Below are positions 7,801-15,030 of a DNA stretch of 31,756 nucleotides, one piece after another. The notes under the pieces were generated by a model that did not search any database, had not been told where the DNA came from, and worked only from the letters and a program-made list of their open reading frames with translations. Made by a program: the position numbers and the translations under genes. The stretch lies in contig JAWQFJ010025517.1 in assembly GCA_034096865.1 (NCBI GenBank), positions 7,501-39,256 of the forward strand, written 5' to 3'. How positions within the stretch are numbered: the first letter of the stretch is position 1; each line of letters begins with the position of its first letter. This DNA is from Theodoxus fluviatilis. Its lineage: Eukaryota; Mollusca; Gastropoda; Cycloneritida; Neritidae.

Positions 7801-10778
7801 CAGAGGAACATACATACGGCTTAAGCTCCTCTGTCCATGCAGATTCAGCGGTAGTCTTGACCAGCACGCAGTCTTCATCACCAGAACACCCGAATGTTCC
7901 TGACGAACTCCAGCACCTTGAATCATGCGTGGACTCTGAAGCGAATCAGGACCAGAATTCTCCCTTGAGCTCCCCGTCTGTAGGGGACTCTGGTAACCAT
8001 GGAGACTGGGACACCGACGTATCCTCCAGCCCCCTCCCGTCCCCTGTCTTCCTGAAGTTCCTGGCGTCCGGAGCTAAAGACAGCAGTGAGACACTCTTCT
8101 CGTCTTTCTTTGACTTTGGGGACCAAGGAACAGCAACGGCCTCAGTGGATACCACTGTCTTGTCATCTGAAGTACAGCGCTTGGCCAGAACTGCTGAACC
8201 TCCTCCACATCAGCGAGAATCCGCAGCTGCCTGGATTTCGAGGCTCACTCAAGACTCATGGACTGCAGAGGCTACAGTGGACACACCTGTCGTGTCACCT
8301 GAAGTACAGCGCACAACAGGAGCCACTCTGTGTCAGCAGCAGCAGCAGCCAGAACTCATTACTACCGAGCCGTCGAAGCTCATTCCAGAGTCAAGACCTG
8401 CAAGACCTACAAAGGACCATGCTGTCGTTTCGTCCAGTGAAATTTCCCATTCTGAATCAAAAGGCCCTAGTGCCAACGGCAAAAGCAAATTCAAACTGAA
8501 CCGACCAGTACAAAAAGGTCACGGTTCTTCATCGGCGGCACCAAGGCAGATCAAGAGTCCAGGGAAAATTTACGGACTGGTGAAAAGAAATTCAAAACAG
8601 ACAAAGAAGTTGTCTGCTGCAGGTCCATTCTCACATCAGCTCTCCTTTGACCCGCCTGGGTTGACGACAAGGCGTGACGCAGTTGGAAAACGAAGATCAC
8701 AAAACAGTTCCGAGTTGATCGGGAGAAAAAAGAAACTGTACAAGACTGTAAAGAGTGTAAATCGAGAAAAGAGGAGAAAATCTCGACCTTTGTCTGCCTC
8801 GTCGTCATCCTTGAGTGATGCCATGACTGAGCTTGAGGATCGTACAGCAGAACAAGACAACAGAGAAATCGGTTTAGGTTCATTAGAAAATGAAAGATTT
8901 GCAGGACGCAGAAGGCATCGAAAGGCATCAAGATCAAAGCGACAAGTGCCTCACATGCTTGGTTCTGACAGCTCAGGTGTGCCAGCAGCCACTCAAACAC
9001 CAGACTGCAGAGAAGATCAAAATCCTCAGCTTCTTCCATATTCTCACACCAGCACCAGCCACATGAGGATGCTTCTATCAGAAGAGTGTGATTGCAAGGG
9101 TGATATAGGTCATCATAAAGCTCAGAGGTCCATTCCTGATTTAAGTGGAGGTTGCACGAACTCAGCGCTGTCAGAATCCATATGTGAGGGATCTTCCATA
9201 CATAAAGGTGACTCCAGAGGTCCCACTGACGTCAGTGGAGGGCGGTCATGTTTGAAGTATCAAAATTCCAAAGGTTTGACCAGTGATCTAAGAAGACTTA
9301 CAGCAGCAACACTGACAGACGTACCTACAGCCAACAGAACATCGACCGTGGCAGCAGCACTAGGAGCAAGACCAACCGAAACAGCAACGGGAGCAGAGAC
9401 AGCACCAAGATCAACAATGGTAGAAAAAGCAAACAAGAAGACAGTTTCTAGAAAGAAAGGTAGACAGTTTAGAAGACAAATCATGATATATGATGCAATT
9501 TTTGACCTCGAGTCAGAGCTGCCGACGATAAGGAGAGAACATCTCAAACATAAAGGAACATTGTATGAGAAGTCCCCAACAGCCAGCTCGAGCACAAAAG
9601 CGGCAAGTGACGCTACCTCAAGTGAAATGACCAACAAGCTCAGAGTGGACACTAGATTGGCCATCCATGACACAGGAACTACGCAGCTGATGTCCCCTGA
9701 GAGCAGTGGGGACGAAGACACCGATACAGTCGAGGGAAACACGCCTGCTCACAGTCAAAGTCGTGGCACCTCAATTGCCAGTGAAGGCAGTAACCTCCTC
9801 AGGAACAGTGAGGATGATGGTGAAGCTTTTGGTATAGTGAATACGCTGGACCTCAGGACAACAACACGTCAAAAGAACAAGAGAAACTTCACTGGATCTG
9901 CAGGCAGGACGAAATCCAAATCAGAAATGAAAAGTAGCACCAACATTAGAGAAGAAGATTATGGAAAATCAGCGTCAGAAATCCCTGAGGAATGGTGTTG
10001 CAAAACCTGGAATTTGCGAAACCGTACTGTCTCCTGCATACCGAGAATGTTTTCGGGAACTCCAAAGACAAGACGAGAAAACAGAAAGAGTCCAAGGAGG
10101 GACCCTAAGCACTCTCTGTCGAATGGAGACAATGAAGGACCTGCAGATGATGGCGATTTCACGTCAAGTCCCACATGCATTGGCAAAGTGACTGTTCAGA
10201 GAAAAAGAACCAGAGAGAACGACATGGATCTCAGTTTATGTATCCATCAACTGACTCTGCCACAGCCGACTGCCAATGTCCGCTCAGAGCCCTCAACGTC
10301 CGCCTTCTGGCAGTCAGCAAGGGGGCTCAAAATGAGGTGGAGGAAACGAGGGAGGAACTCACGGAGGAAGAAAGGAACCCACAATGCAGACACCCATGAG
10401 GATCTGAGTTCACTTCCCTCAACAACTGCAGGCTTCATGGTGAACACTGCAGTAACTACAAGCGGCTCCTCAGCAAAACCTGATGCTCCCCGTCCAACCT
10501 GCAGTGCTTCTCGTGAAGAAATGTCTCTGGGTGGAATCCTGGGGGAACAGGCGACTACTGCAGGCCTGAGGAGGGAGTCCAGAGAGGTCACTCCACCGTC
10601 AGAGTCGGCCTCAGAGGAGGAGGAAGAGGGAGAGGCGGCGTTGTATGAGGACTCCTTTCCCCACAGGTTCTCCTCCTTCTCGCACATGGGTTTCAGTCTT
10701 CGTCCCAGGACAGAGAGAGTGGTCATCTCTGATTCGGACACTGAGCAGTACTTCGTCATTGAGGCCACATCAGTGTGA
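1815..10778 (+). CDS. Giant C2H2 zinc-finger protein with nested tandem-repeat expansions (2,987 aa)
   Basis: This is one continuous frame. An in-frame TAA at 1767-1769 precedes it, so ATG 1815 is the first usable methionine; an upstream GTG at 1791 is unlikely in a eukaryote. C2H2 fingers: C28/C31/H44/H48, C59/C62/H75/H79, C87/C90/H103/H107 and C115/C118/H131/H136, then a pair at C571/C574/H587/H591 and C599/C602/H615/H621. Repeats: 56 aa x3 (138-305), 25 aa x3 (1022-1096), 14 aa x52 (1097-1824) and 6 aa x8 (1879-1926). The rest is polar and probably disordered. Basic clusters, for example KMRWRKRGRNSRRKKG near residue 2840, look like nuclear localisation signals. IVISDDD (643-649) and VVISDSD (2969-2975) resemble SUMO-interaction motifs. 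The role is probably nuclear DNA or chromatin binding, which is inferred from the fingers only. I do not recognise an orthologue. The N-terminus may be extended by an upstream exon only if splicing enters after the TAA. Confidence 0.85.
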   Translation: MSDAHSGCEPQPGHFHSQDQDARRQFLCKVCGKSWSTFRQMQSHLRVHTGDSWMARHQCFVCHATFWDVRQLRAHARKHVNVDDFRCHVCDDTFSSSLELQSHVDTHSGPRPHSCPQCGKLFRLLGNLKRHYAKIHKTKFPRGSPVRQRSIKGSDDSETRGKSVVSCSSDEARSTSSNRREQCEGVSVADPGLTKFPRGRPSRRSTFKEVGDLETCAKNDTSCSLDEARSKSMNSREHCKRLSQADPVQTTFSRGASGRQRTFEGVPDSGTRVQSDMSCSIDKTWSTSSPRREHCERILVGDRVQKYRDASRTTPDRHITWQYEGDSRMKQNSQSSLPQALATKCQGRSGNETTLTQDSAKSRKNQFQEDDAEERLITKIRPNARANREQHDCFEKDSSKTISEEPERLDTYETQIGSEVDEKSAQDHRCEEESSRNIADMKTTKKSGQHPTCERENSESILEALGQDVNRETENTKSTDNSEKRESCSTKRNNDITDGKGEGESCETDNCKSVLQERGRQGTRERETSKNTYDKSDRRESSEAETTSGASPAPPKLSSRNRYRLSARYSCTICCLKFCNFRRLLNHLHLHNQGAILQCSQCPRTFASHRALRRHMRRNRHVISLNTDSESPLTSSSDDSAAIVISDDDATSDPGPPLSSWQGFCGWDESDEGEGTADEGDRNIFSSRGDAGEKTDDPPIPSPSASGDDSCQRCDATPSSSTAVANEKPETAATCEGPGRSQASCFKNLEFYVPMRVISSCPSSTSSLRPFNSQRDPDAGEGHRFYSADSESFFQCDASLLSPHAACDQPRVARKENEDGVESTKTRSKGKKKTKIFKIGSCEYRELYDVRTGLIAQTSSEDSDPDSDSDSPQSRGNGKLSDGEDAMNAVTDFRVHHSSNTTVPEDHSFVTQTKLAPVQPGRDNSSRVIEPKTRVKLEQKHRSKINKFQDHDSRTEGNSNLQPQAQEMASVPEHLQFRPTRVRIQETSVTAHRPSQEDRTDPTQAFQTCTNLAKKSKESLQDKHKVETVAGRLRERHRSEDERTDSSLEVDEKVDDRLKGKHGSENRIRDLSLEVDGTVSGGLRGKHGPEDRNKNPRLEDDGIVAGRMTTRLEEDGIVAGRMTTRSEEDGTVASSMTTRLEEDGIVAERMTTRLEGDGIVAGSRTTRLEEDGIMTGRMTTRLEGDGIVAGRMTTRIEEYGIVAGRMTTRLEEDGITAGRMTTRLEGDGIVAGRMTSMLEEDGIVVGRMTSRLEEDEIVAGRMTNRLEGDGIVTGRMTNRLEEDGIVAGRMTTRSEEDGTVASSMTTRLEEDGIVAERMTTRLNEDGIVAGSRTTRLEEDGIMTGRMTTRLEGDGIMTGSMTTRLEGDGIMAGRMTSRLEQDGIVAGSMTTTLNEDGIVAGSMTTRLDKDGIVAGSMTSRLEEDGIVAGSMTTRLERDGIVAGRITTRLNEDGIVAGRITTRLNEDGIVAGSMTTRLERDGIVAGRITTRLNEDEIVAGRITTRLNEDGIVAGSMTTRLEGDGIVAGRITTRLNEDGIVAGRMTTRLEEDGIAAGSMTTRLEGDGIVAGRITTRLNEDGIVAGRITTRLNEDGIVAGRMTSRLEEDGIVAGRMTTRLEEDGIAAGSMTTRLEGDGIVAGRITTRLNEDGIVAGRITTRLNEDGIVAGRMTSRLEEDGIVAGSMTTRLEGDGIVAGRMTSRLEGDGIVAGSMTTRLERDGMVAGSMTTTLEGDGIVAGSMTTRLERDGIVAGSMTTRLDEDEIAAGIMTTRLDEDGIVAGSMTTRLERDGIVAGSMTTRLDEDEIAAGIMTTRLEEDEIAAGSMTTMLEEDGKQADVEQIPKSVQRKKRNVDNRGVQEAMSREKKLKEKDRKRKDQQYETEQHRQKEQHRQKEQHRQKEQHRQKEQHRQKEQHRQKEQHGQKEQHRQKEQHEETVRGKRGDTEEEIWGIETENLKGDNTQKEFSQTADHSHKKYAKETKKPMKDMDERHSRPHDVQETEEHTYGLSSSVHADSAVVLTSTQSSSPEHPNVPDELQHLESCVDSEANQDQNSPLSSPSVGDSGNHGDWDTDVSSSPLPSPVFLKFLASGAKDSSETLFSSFFDFGDQGTATASVDTTVLSSEVQRLARTAEPPPHQRESAAAWISRLTQDSWTAEATVDTPVVSPEVQRTTGATLCQQQQQPELITTEPSKLIPESRPARPTKDHAVVSSSEISHSESKGPSANGKSKFKLNRPVQKGHGSSSAAPRQIKSPGKIYGLVKRNSKQTKKLSAAGPFSHQLSFDPPGLTTRRDAVGKRRSQNSSELIGRKKKLYKTVKSVNREKRRKSRPLSASSSSLSDAMTELEDRTAEQDNREIGLGSLENERFAGRRRHRKASRSKRQVPHMLGSDSSGVPAATQTPDCREDQNPQLLPYSHTSTSHMRMLLSEECDCKGDIGHHKAQRSIPDLSGGCTNSALSESICEGSSIHKGDSRGPTDVSGGRSCLKYQNSKGLTSDLRRLTAATLTDVPTANRTSTVAAALGARPTETATGAETAPRSTMVEKANKKTVSRKKGRQFRRQIMIYDAIFDLESELPTIRREHLKHKGTLYEKSPTASSSTKAASDATSSEMTNKLRVDTRLAIHDTGTTQLMSPESSGDEDTDTVEGNTPAHSQSRGTSIASEGSNLLRNSEDDGEAFGIVNTLDLRTTTRQKNKRNFTGSAGRTKSKSEMKSSTNIREEDYGKSASEIPEEWCCKTWNLRNRTVSCIPRMFSGTPKTRRENRKSPRRDPKHSLSNGDNEGPADDGDFTSSPTCIGKVTVQRKRTRENDMDLSLCIHQLTLPQPTANVRSEPSTSAFWQSARGLKMRWRKRGRNSRRKKGTHNADTHEDLSSLPSTTAGFMVNTAVTTSGSSAKPDAPRPTCSASREEMSLGGILGEQATTAGLRRESREVTPPSESASEEEEEGEAALYEDSFPHRFSSFSHMGFSLRPRTERVVISDSDTEQYFVIEATSV
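2226..2729 (+). repeat. Three tandem 168-bp (56-aa) coding repeats
   Basis: Units start at 2226, 2394 and 2562 and begin TKFPRG, TKFPRG and TTFSRG. Each contains SCS.D at unit residues 29-33 and RE(Q/H)C near residues 43-46, and each ends near ADP. All three are exactly 56 residues, diverged but without indels. They directly follow the fourth zinc finger. The Cys spacing within each unit (C30, C46) is kept in all three copies. Confidence 0.85.
4878..5102 (+). repeat. Three 75-bp (25-aa) coding repeats, likely ancestor of the 14-aa array
   Basis: Units begin at 4878, 4953 and 5028. They share the pattern V-x-x-x-V-x-x-x-L-(R/K)-x-(K/R)-H-x-(S/P)-E-(D/N), for example LEVDGTVSGGLRGKHG. Their first ten residues align with the 14-aa unit LEEDGIVAGR of the adjoining array, so that unit looks like a 25-aa unit that lost 11 residues before amplifying. 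Confidence 0.7.
5103..7286 (+). repeat. 52 tandem 42-bp (14-aa) coding repeats
   Basis: Consensus unit RLEEDGIVAGRMTT, repeated 52 times at exactly 42 bp with no indel; a degenerate 53rd unit starts at 7287. Variation is concentrated at unit positions 3-4 (E/N/D then E/G/R/K) and 10-12 (G/S/R, M/I). Block duplications are visible: units 3-6 recur as 15-18 (offset 504 bp), and units 33-36 recur as 38-41 (offset 210 bp). Two antisense frames are open over most of the array simply because the unit lacks stops in them. Confidence 0.95.
7449..7601 (+). repeat. Eight 18-bp (6-aa, EQHRQK) coding repeats
   Basis: EQHRQK occurs eight times, the seventh unit reading EQHGQK, followed by a partial EQH. 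It lies after a basic stretch (KKLKEKDRKRKD) and would extend a charged helical or coiled-coil segment. Unit DNA is nearly identical, so the expansion is recent. Confidence 0.9.
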
Positions 10779-10861
10779 AGAGGCGCTTGACAAAGGCATC
10801 GTCGTGGCGGACTGAAGTGTTGAAGGCTGCCGTAACAACGGGCGACCCTTTCATTTCGGCC

Positions 10862-11366
10862 AAACCAAACGTTCTTCCTCCAACCTGTGGTCCCTCTCGC
10901 GGGAGGGTGCCTTTCTCGGATGAAATTATTTCATGAACAATCTACTACTGCTGGCTTAGGTAGGGAGCCCAGAAAGGATGGATGGATGGTTGAAGTAGGC
11001 TATGTAAGGCCATCGAGCACGAAAATCACTAGACAAGAGTGTGCACGAATCAAGCCATGATTTCCCTAGTTATTCACCTGGTACGAAACATGCACGGAGG
11101 CGTGGTGGGTCAATTCTCACCCCCGACCCAGAGGGGCTGTCCAGAAAGATCACTACAGAGTCAGAGTCGGCCTTAGAGAAGGAGGAGGTGGGGGGTAGGC
11201 ATACTGTGAGGCCCCACAGGTTCTCTTCCTCCTTGCACAGGAGGTTCCTGTCTTATCTCGGCATAAGAAGAGTGGAAATGGTCATCCCGGATTTTGAGAC
11301 AGAGCAGTGGTTTGTCATTGAAGCAACGTCAGTGTGAAAGGCGTTTGACCAAGGCGTCGCAGTGTC
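10862..11366 (+). pseudogene. Duplicated 3' end of the zinc-finger gene, split by a SINE
   Basis: 10862-10976 and 11141-11366 align in order with about 10480-10800 of the zinc-finger gene. The clearest match is the terminal peptide, D(F)ETEQWFVIEATSV then TGA at 11335-11337, against DTEQYFVIEATSV then TGA at 10776. The match continues roughly 25-30 bp past both stops. The upstream half has frame-disrupting changes, and a SINE (10977-11140) separates the two halves. The C-terminal coding part (from about 11146) still reads open for about 60 codons. The SUMO-interaction-like VVISDSD is changed to MVIPDFE. It is most likely a decayed partial tandem duplicate. An alternative 3' exon is possible but has no splice support here. 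Confidence 0.7.
10977..11140 (-). mobile_element. SINE-like element, copy 1, with 8-bp TSD
   Basis: The element is flanked by CCAGAAAG at 10969-10976 and 11141-11148. The left end is (GATG)n, which reads as a (CATC)n tail on the minus strand. It shares GCACGAAAATCAC and GGTGGGTCAATTCTCACC with copy 2 at 12973-13163. The duplicated gene segment around it is contiguous once the element and one TSD copy are removed, so the insertion came after the gene duplication. Confidence 0.8.
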
Positions 11367-11544
11367 GGTTTCATGTAGCCTCTCTGAGGTGTGCGTTCTA
11401 CAGAGAATATAGATTCTTGTCGATACGTATCGAAAACGTTTGGAGATGAGCGTTCACGGCAAACTTACGCTTGGACATGTTCACGTGGGAGAAAAGCTTC
11501 TGGCTTCTTGTTTCCGGTCAGTGCATTACAGGTTTGGTGTGGCT

Positions 11545-12803
11545 CGATTTCCGCCTAATGACGTAAATGTCTTGCTGTTCAACCGATTCCCGCCTCATGA
11601 CGTAAATGTCTTGCTGTTCCATCGATTCCCGCCTTGTGACGTAAATCTCTTGCTGTTCAATCAATTCCCGTCTAATGACGTAAATCTCTTGCTGTTCAAT
11701 CGATTCCCGCCTAATGACGTAAATCTCTTGCTGTTCCATCGATTCCCGTCTAATGACGCAAATCTCTTGCTGTTCCATCGATTCCCGTCTAATGACGTAA
11801 ATGTCTTGCTGTTCCATCGATTCCCGCCTTGTGACGTAAATCTCTTGCTGTTCAATCAATTCCCGTCTAATGACGTAAATCTCTTGCTGTTCAATCGATT
11901 CCCGCCTAATGACGTAAATGTCTTGCTGTTCCATCGATTCCCGCCTTGTGACGTAAATCTCTTGCTGTTCAATCAATTCCCGTCTAATGATGTAAATCTC
12001 TTGCTGTTCAATCGATTCCCGCCTAATGACGTAAATGTCTTGCTGTTCCATCGATTCCCGCCTCATGACGTAAATGTCTTGCTGTTCCATCGATTCCCGC
12101 CTTGTGACGTAAATCTCTTGCTGTTCAATCAATTCCCGTCTAATGACGTAAATCTCTTGCTGTTCCATCGATTCCCGCCTTGTGACGTAAATCTCTTGCT
12201 GTTCAATCAATTCCCGTCTAATGACGTAAATCTCTTGCTGTTCAATCAATTCCCGTCTAATGACGTAAATCTCTTGCTGTTCCATCGATTCCCGCCTTGT
12301 GACGTAAATCTCTTGCTGTTCAATCAATTCCCGTCTAATGACGTAAATCTCTTGCTGTTCAATCGATTCCCGTCTAATGACGTAAATCTCTTGCTGTTCA
12401 ACCAATTCCCGTCTAATGACGTAACTATCTTGCTGTTCAACCAATTCCCGTCTAATGACGCAAATCTCTTGCTGTTCAATTGATTCTCGCCTTATGACGT
12501 GTACATCTTTGGCTGTTCACTTTATTCCCGCCTTATGACGTGTAAATTTCTGGCTGTTCAATTGATAACCGCCTTATGATGTGTACATCTTTGGCTGTTC
12601 ACTTTATTCCCGCCTTATGACGTAAATCTTTGGCTGTTCAGTTGATAACCGCCTTATGACGTGTAAATCTCTGGCTGTTCAGTTAATAACCGCCTTATGA
12701 CGTGTAAATCTCTGGCTGTTCAGTTAATAACCGCCTTATGACGTTTAAATCTCTGGCTGTTCAATTGATTCCGGTCTTGTGACCTAACTCTCTAGCTGTG
12801 AAG
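11545..12803. repeat. Tandem array: 24 x 39 bp followed by about 8 x 38-41 bp, CRE/ATF-like boxes
   Basis: From 11545 to 12480 there are exactly 24 units of 39 bp; from 12481 to 12803 there are more diverged units, mostly 41 bp. Units contain (A/G)ATTCCCG(C/T)C, then TGACGTAA, then CTTGCTGTTCAA. TGACGTAA is intact in 21 of the first 24 units and in one later unit; the later units mostly have TGACGTGT. Units alternate in type, and a 78-bp dimer recurs about six times. Because 39 is divisible by three, both strands give long open frames (ATG 11446 to TGA 12483 on plus). I regard these as by-products. Confidence 0.93.
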
Positions 12804-12972
12804 TTTTCGAGCCTACTGGCGTTTGTTTGGCCCAAAATCTCGAGAGAATCGCGAGGGCTAGGCGTTTCCTGCATTCCTCGCTCATTAGGACACAGTCGCT
12901 GTGAGGGAGGACAGCAGCAGAGCTCCCTCGATCCTTCCCGCTGCAGTGACGCGAAGAGCCTATAAATGGCGG
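12804..12972. other. Unique GC-richer spacer between array and SINE
   Basis: No gene recognised. It contains CTCGAGAGAATCGCGAG, an E2F-like TTCCCGC and a TATAAA at 12961-12966. The TATAAA overlaps the SINE target site, so it should not be read as a promoter without evidence. Confidence 0.5.
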
Positions 12973-13163
12973 ATGGATGGATGGATGGCGTTTTACGGCC
13001 CATCAGCCTTTATAGGCTATATAAGGCCATTAAGCACGAAAATCACGTGAACAGTTCAGAGTAAACGCAAATCAAGTTGCGGTGTCCGTAGGTATTCCCC
13101 TCTTACGAAACGCGTAGGGAGACGCGGTGGGTCAATTCTCACCCCAAACCCACAGGGGGACCC
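12973..13163 (-). mobile_element. SINE-like element, copy 2, with 10-bp TSD
   Basis: TAAATGGCGG occurs on both sides (12963-12972 and 13164-13173). Inside, the left end is (GATG)n, followed by GGCTATATAAGGCCATTAAG, GCACGAAAATCAC, and then TACGAAACGCGT and GGTGGGTCAATTCTCACC, in the same order as copy 1. Read on the minus strand it ends in a (CATC)n tail. The motif TTTCGTAAGAGGGGA on that strand resembles a repeat I associate with molluscan genomes; that is memory, not a search result. Confidence 0.82.
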
Positions 13164-13173
13164 TAAATGGCGG

Positions 13174-14289
13174 AGACAGTGTGGGTTGGGCTGTTGTTCG
13201 GAGATAACAGTGCCTGTAATGTGCTTCTCAGGGTCCGAGAATGCAAAAGTGTACGTACACGGAAGTATTTGCTGTTCGAGTGTTCATTTGTATATCTTGA
13301 GGAGTAGGTGTATAGGTTAATCCTGGACATACACTGCTGAAATTTTTTTATATCGCTTGCAAACATGCAACACCGTACACGTAGGCTCTATGAATTATGT
13401 CCTCTGAATTGATGGAAATGAATCGAGGCACAACATTTTTGACAAAATTGTCTACAGTTGAACCCGGGCTGCTTTTTTTGCGTTGAAAAAGTTTCCCGTG
13501 CCATTCGATATGTCACCATGGTGTGTCCTATGAAGTGATAAACTGATGTGATATCTGAAGCGTCAGTTATTTCATCTATCGGCAACTTTTTCACCTACTC
13601 TGGTGCCAGGACGCAGCCATGTTCTTCCGCCTTGCGAGATAATTGGCCGTTATTTTTAGCTGTAGGAGCGTCTCACTCGCTCTCGACTAGCCATTCAGGG
13701 AGACTCGAGATTTGGGGCCTAACAAACGCGCCCTACCACAGCTCAGCCAGAAAAGGCGTGTGATGATACGCATGTGTGGACATACACACGTCCATGCTGT
13801 CACAAAGAAATTTGATGTACATGTATATACTATCGTCGTGCTTTTAAGGACATCTTTAATGAAACCCTTTTCTCCCAGACTTAACGATCAAACAAGTATA
13901 TGTGTGTGTGCGTTTTCAACGAGTAGCCAACATAAACTAGTTGCATGCTTTCTAATGTCTCATTAAACACATAGACACACCAGTTTCTCTCCTAGGTATA
14001 ATCAAGCATGAAATGTTAACAACCCTGTGTAAAAGATTTCCTTATGCTAATGTCTTCAGTGTTTTGGGTCTGATTATCCTTGTGTCGGAAAATTGACATT
14101 CATGTGCACATGAATATTTCCTATGAGTTTCAACTCCAGGTATGCAAATCCCATCTACGCGTGCAAAACAAAATTTCAAACACTGGGTGGGAAATTTTTA
14201 CATTTTATTATATTCTACAGGAGACATACAGAAAGCGCTTGAAATCAAGCCTGGATATTTCAACTTTTCATTTATTTAAGTAAAAACGA
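13174..14289. other. No gene seen
   Basis: AT-rich unique sequence with only short, featureless open frames. There is no splice-flanked coding block or RNA gene I can support. A short (TA)n run begins at about 14290. Confidence 0.6.
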
Positions 14290-14439
14290 TTATATATATA
14301 TATATGTAATCAACATAACACATTAAGAAGTATTTACAAAAGGAATACGAATTACATTTATGCAGTAGCAAAGAAACAGGTAACAACACGTGAGAATGCT
14401 CAAACACTAGATGAGAGGGATAAAAGACCATTTTATATC

Positions 14440-14949
14440 ACGCTTTTAACAGCACTGTGATGAAAACTTAATAATCAGGACACAATGATAGAGGGAGCAA
14501 CTGGACACACATGACATATTCACACAAAGGACCACATTTTCTACAGCGCTGGGACACGCACAGTATAGTAAGGTAACAAGATGATAAACAGTCACAGCAA
14601 ACACACACGAAAGATTCATACAAAAGATAACACTTTCGACAGCACTGGGACAAATACATTAAGGTCAGGACACAGAGAGCCAACACACACACAAGAAATA
14701 TTCACACAAAAGATAACACTTTCTGCAGCACAGAGACAAATACACTACAGTCAGGGCATAGTAAGAGAGAGAGAGAGACAGCCACAAAATACACACAAGA
14801 AATATTCACACAAAGGATAACACTTTCTGCAGCACAGAGACAAATATACTGTGGTCAGGACATAGAGAGAGACAGCCACAAAACACACACACAGAATATT
14901 CACACAAAAGATCACACTTTCTACAGTGCAGGGACACTACAGTCAGGAC

Positions 14950-14993
<44 letters not shown>

Positions 14994-15030
14994 TCGCTAC
15001 ACATGAAGATTCACACAAAGGATCACAGTG
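14440..15030. repeat. Degenerate about 86-111-bp tandem repeat, six copies, with (GA)n tracts
   Basis: The phrase ATTCACACAAA(A/G)GAT and its variants start at 14518, 14614, 14700, 14804, 14898 and 15009. Each is followed by CAC(T)TTCT.CAGC.C.G.GACA and a GTCAGGACA-like phrase. Unit length varies because (GA)n and (CA)n tracts inside each unit have grown independently. Confidence 0.75.

Noticed and set aside
11446..12483. A 345-codon plus-strand ORF (unit RFPPNDVNLLLFN) and its antisense counterpart over the 39-bp array
   Set aside because: Exactly periodic translation of a non-coding array. The frame ends as soon as unit length changes to 41 bp. There is no domain and no splice or transcript support.
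12961..12966. TATAAA as a promoter
   Set aside because: It overlaps the SINE target-site duplication and no downstream gene is visible; it is more simply part of the insertion site.
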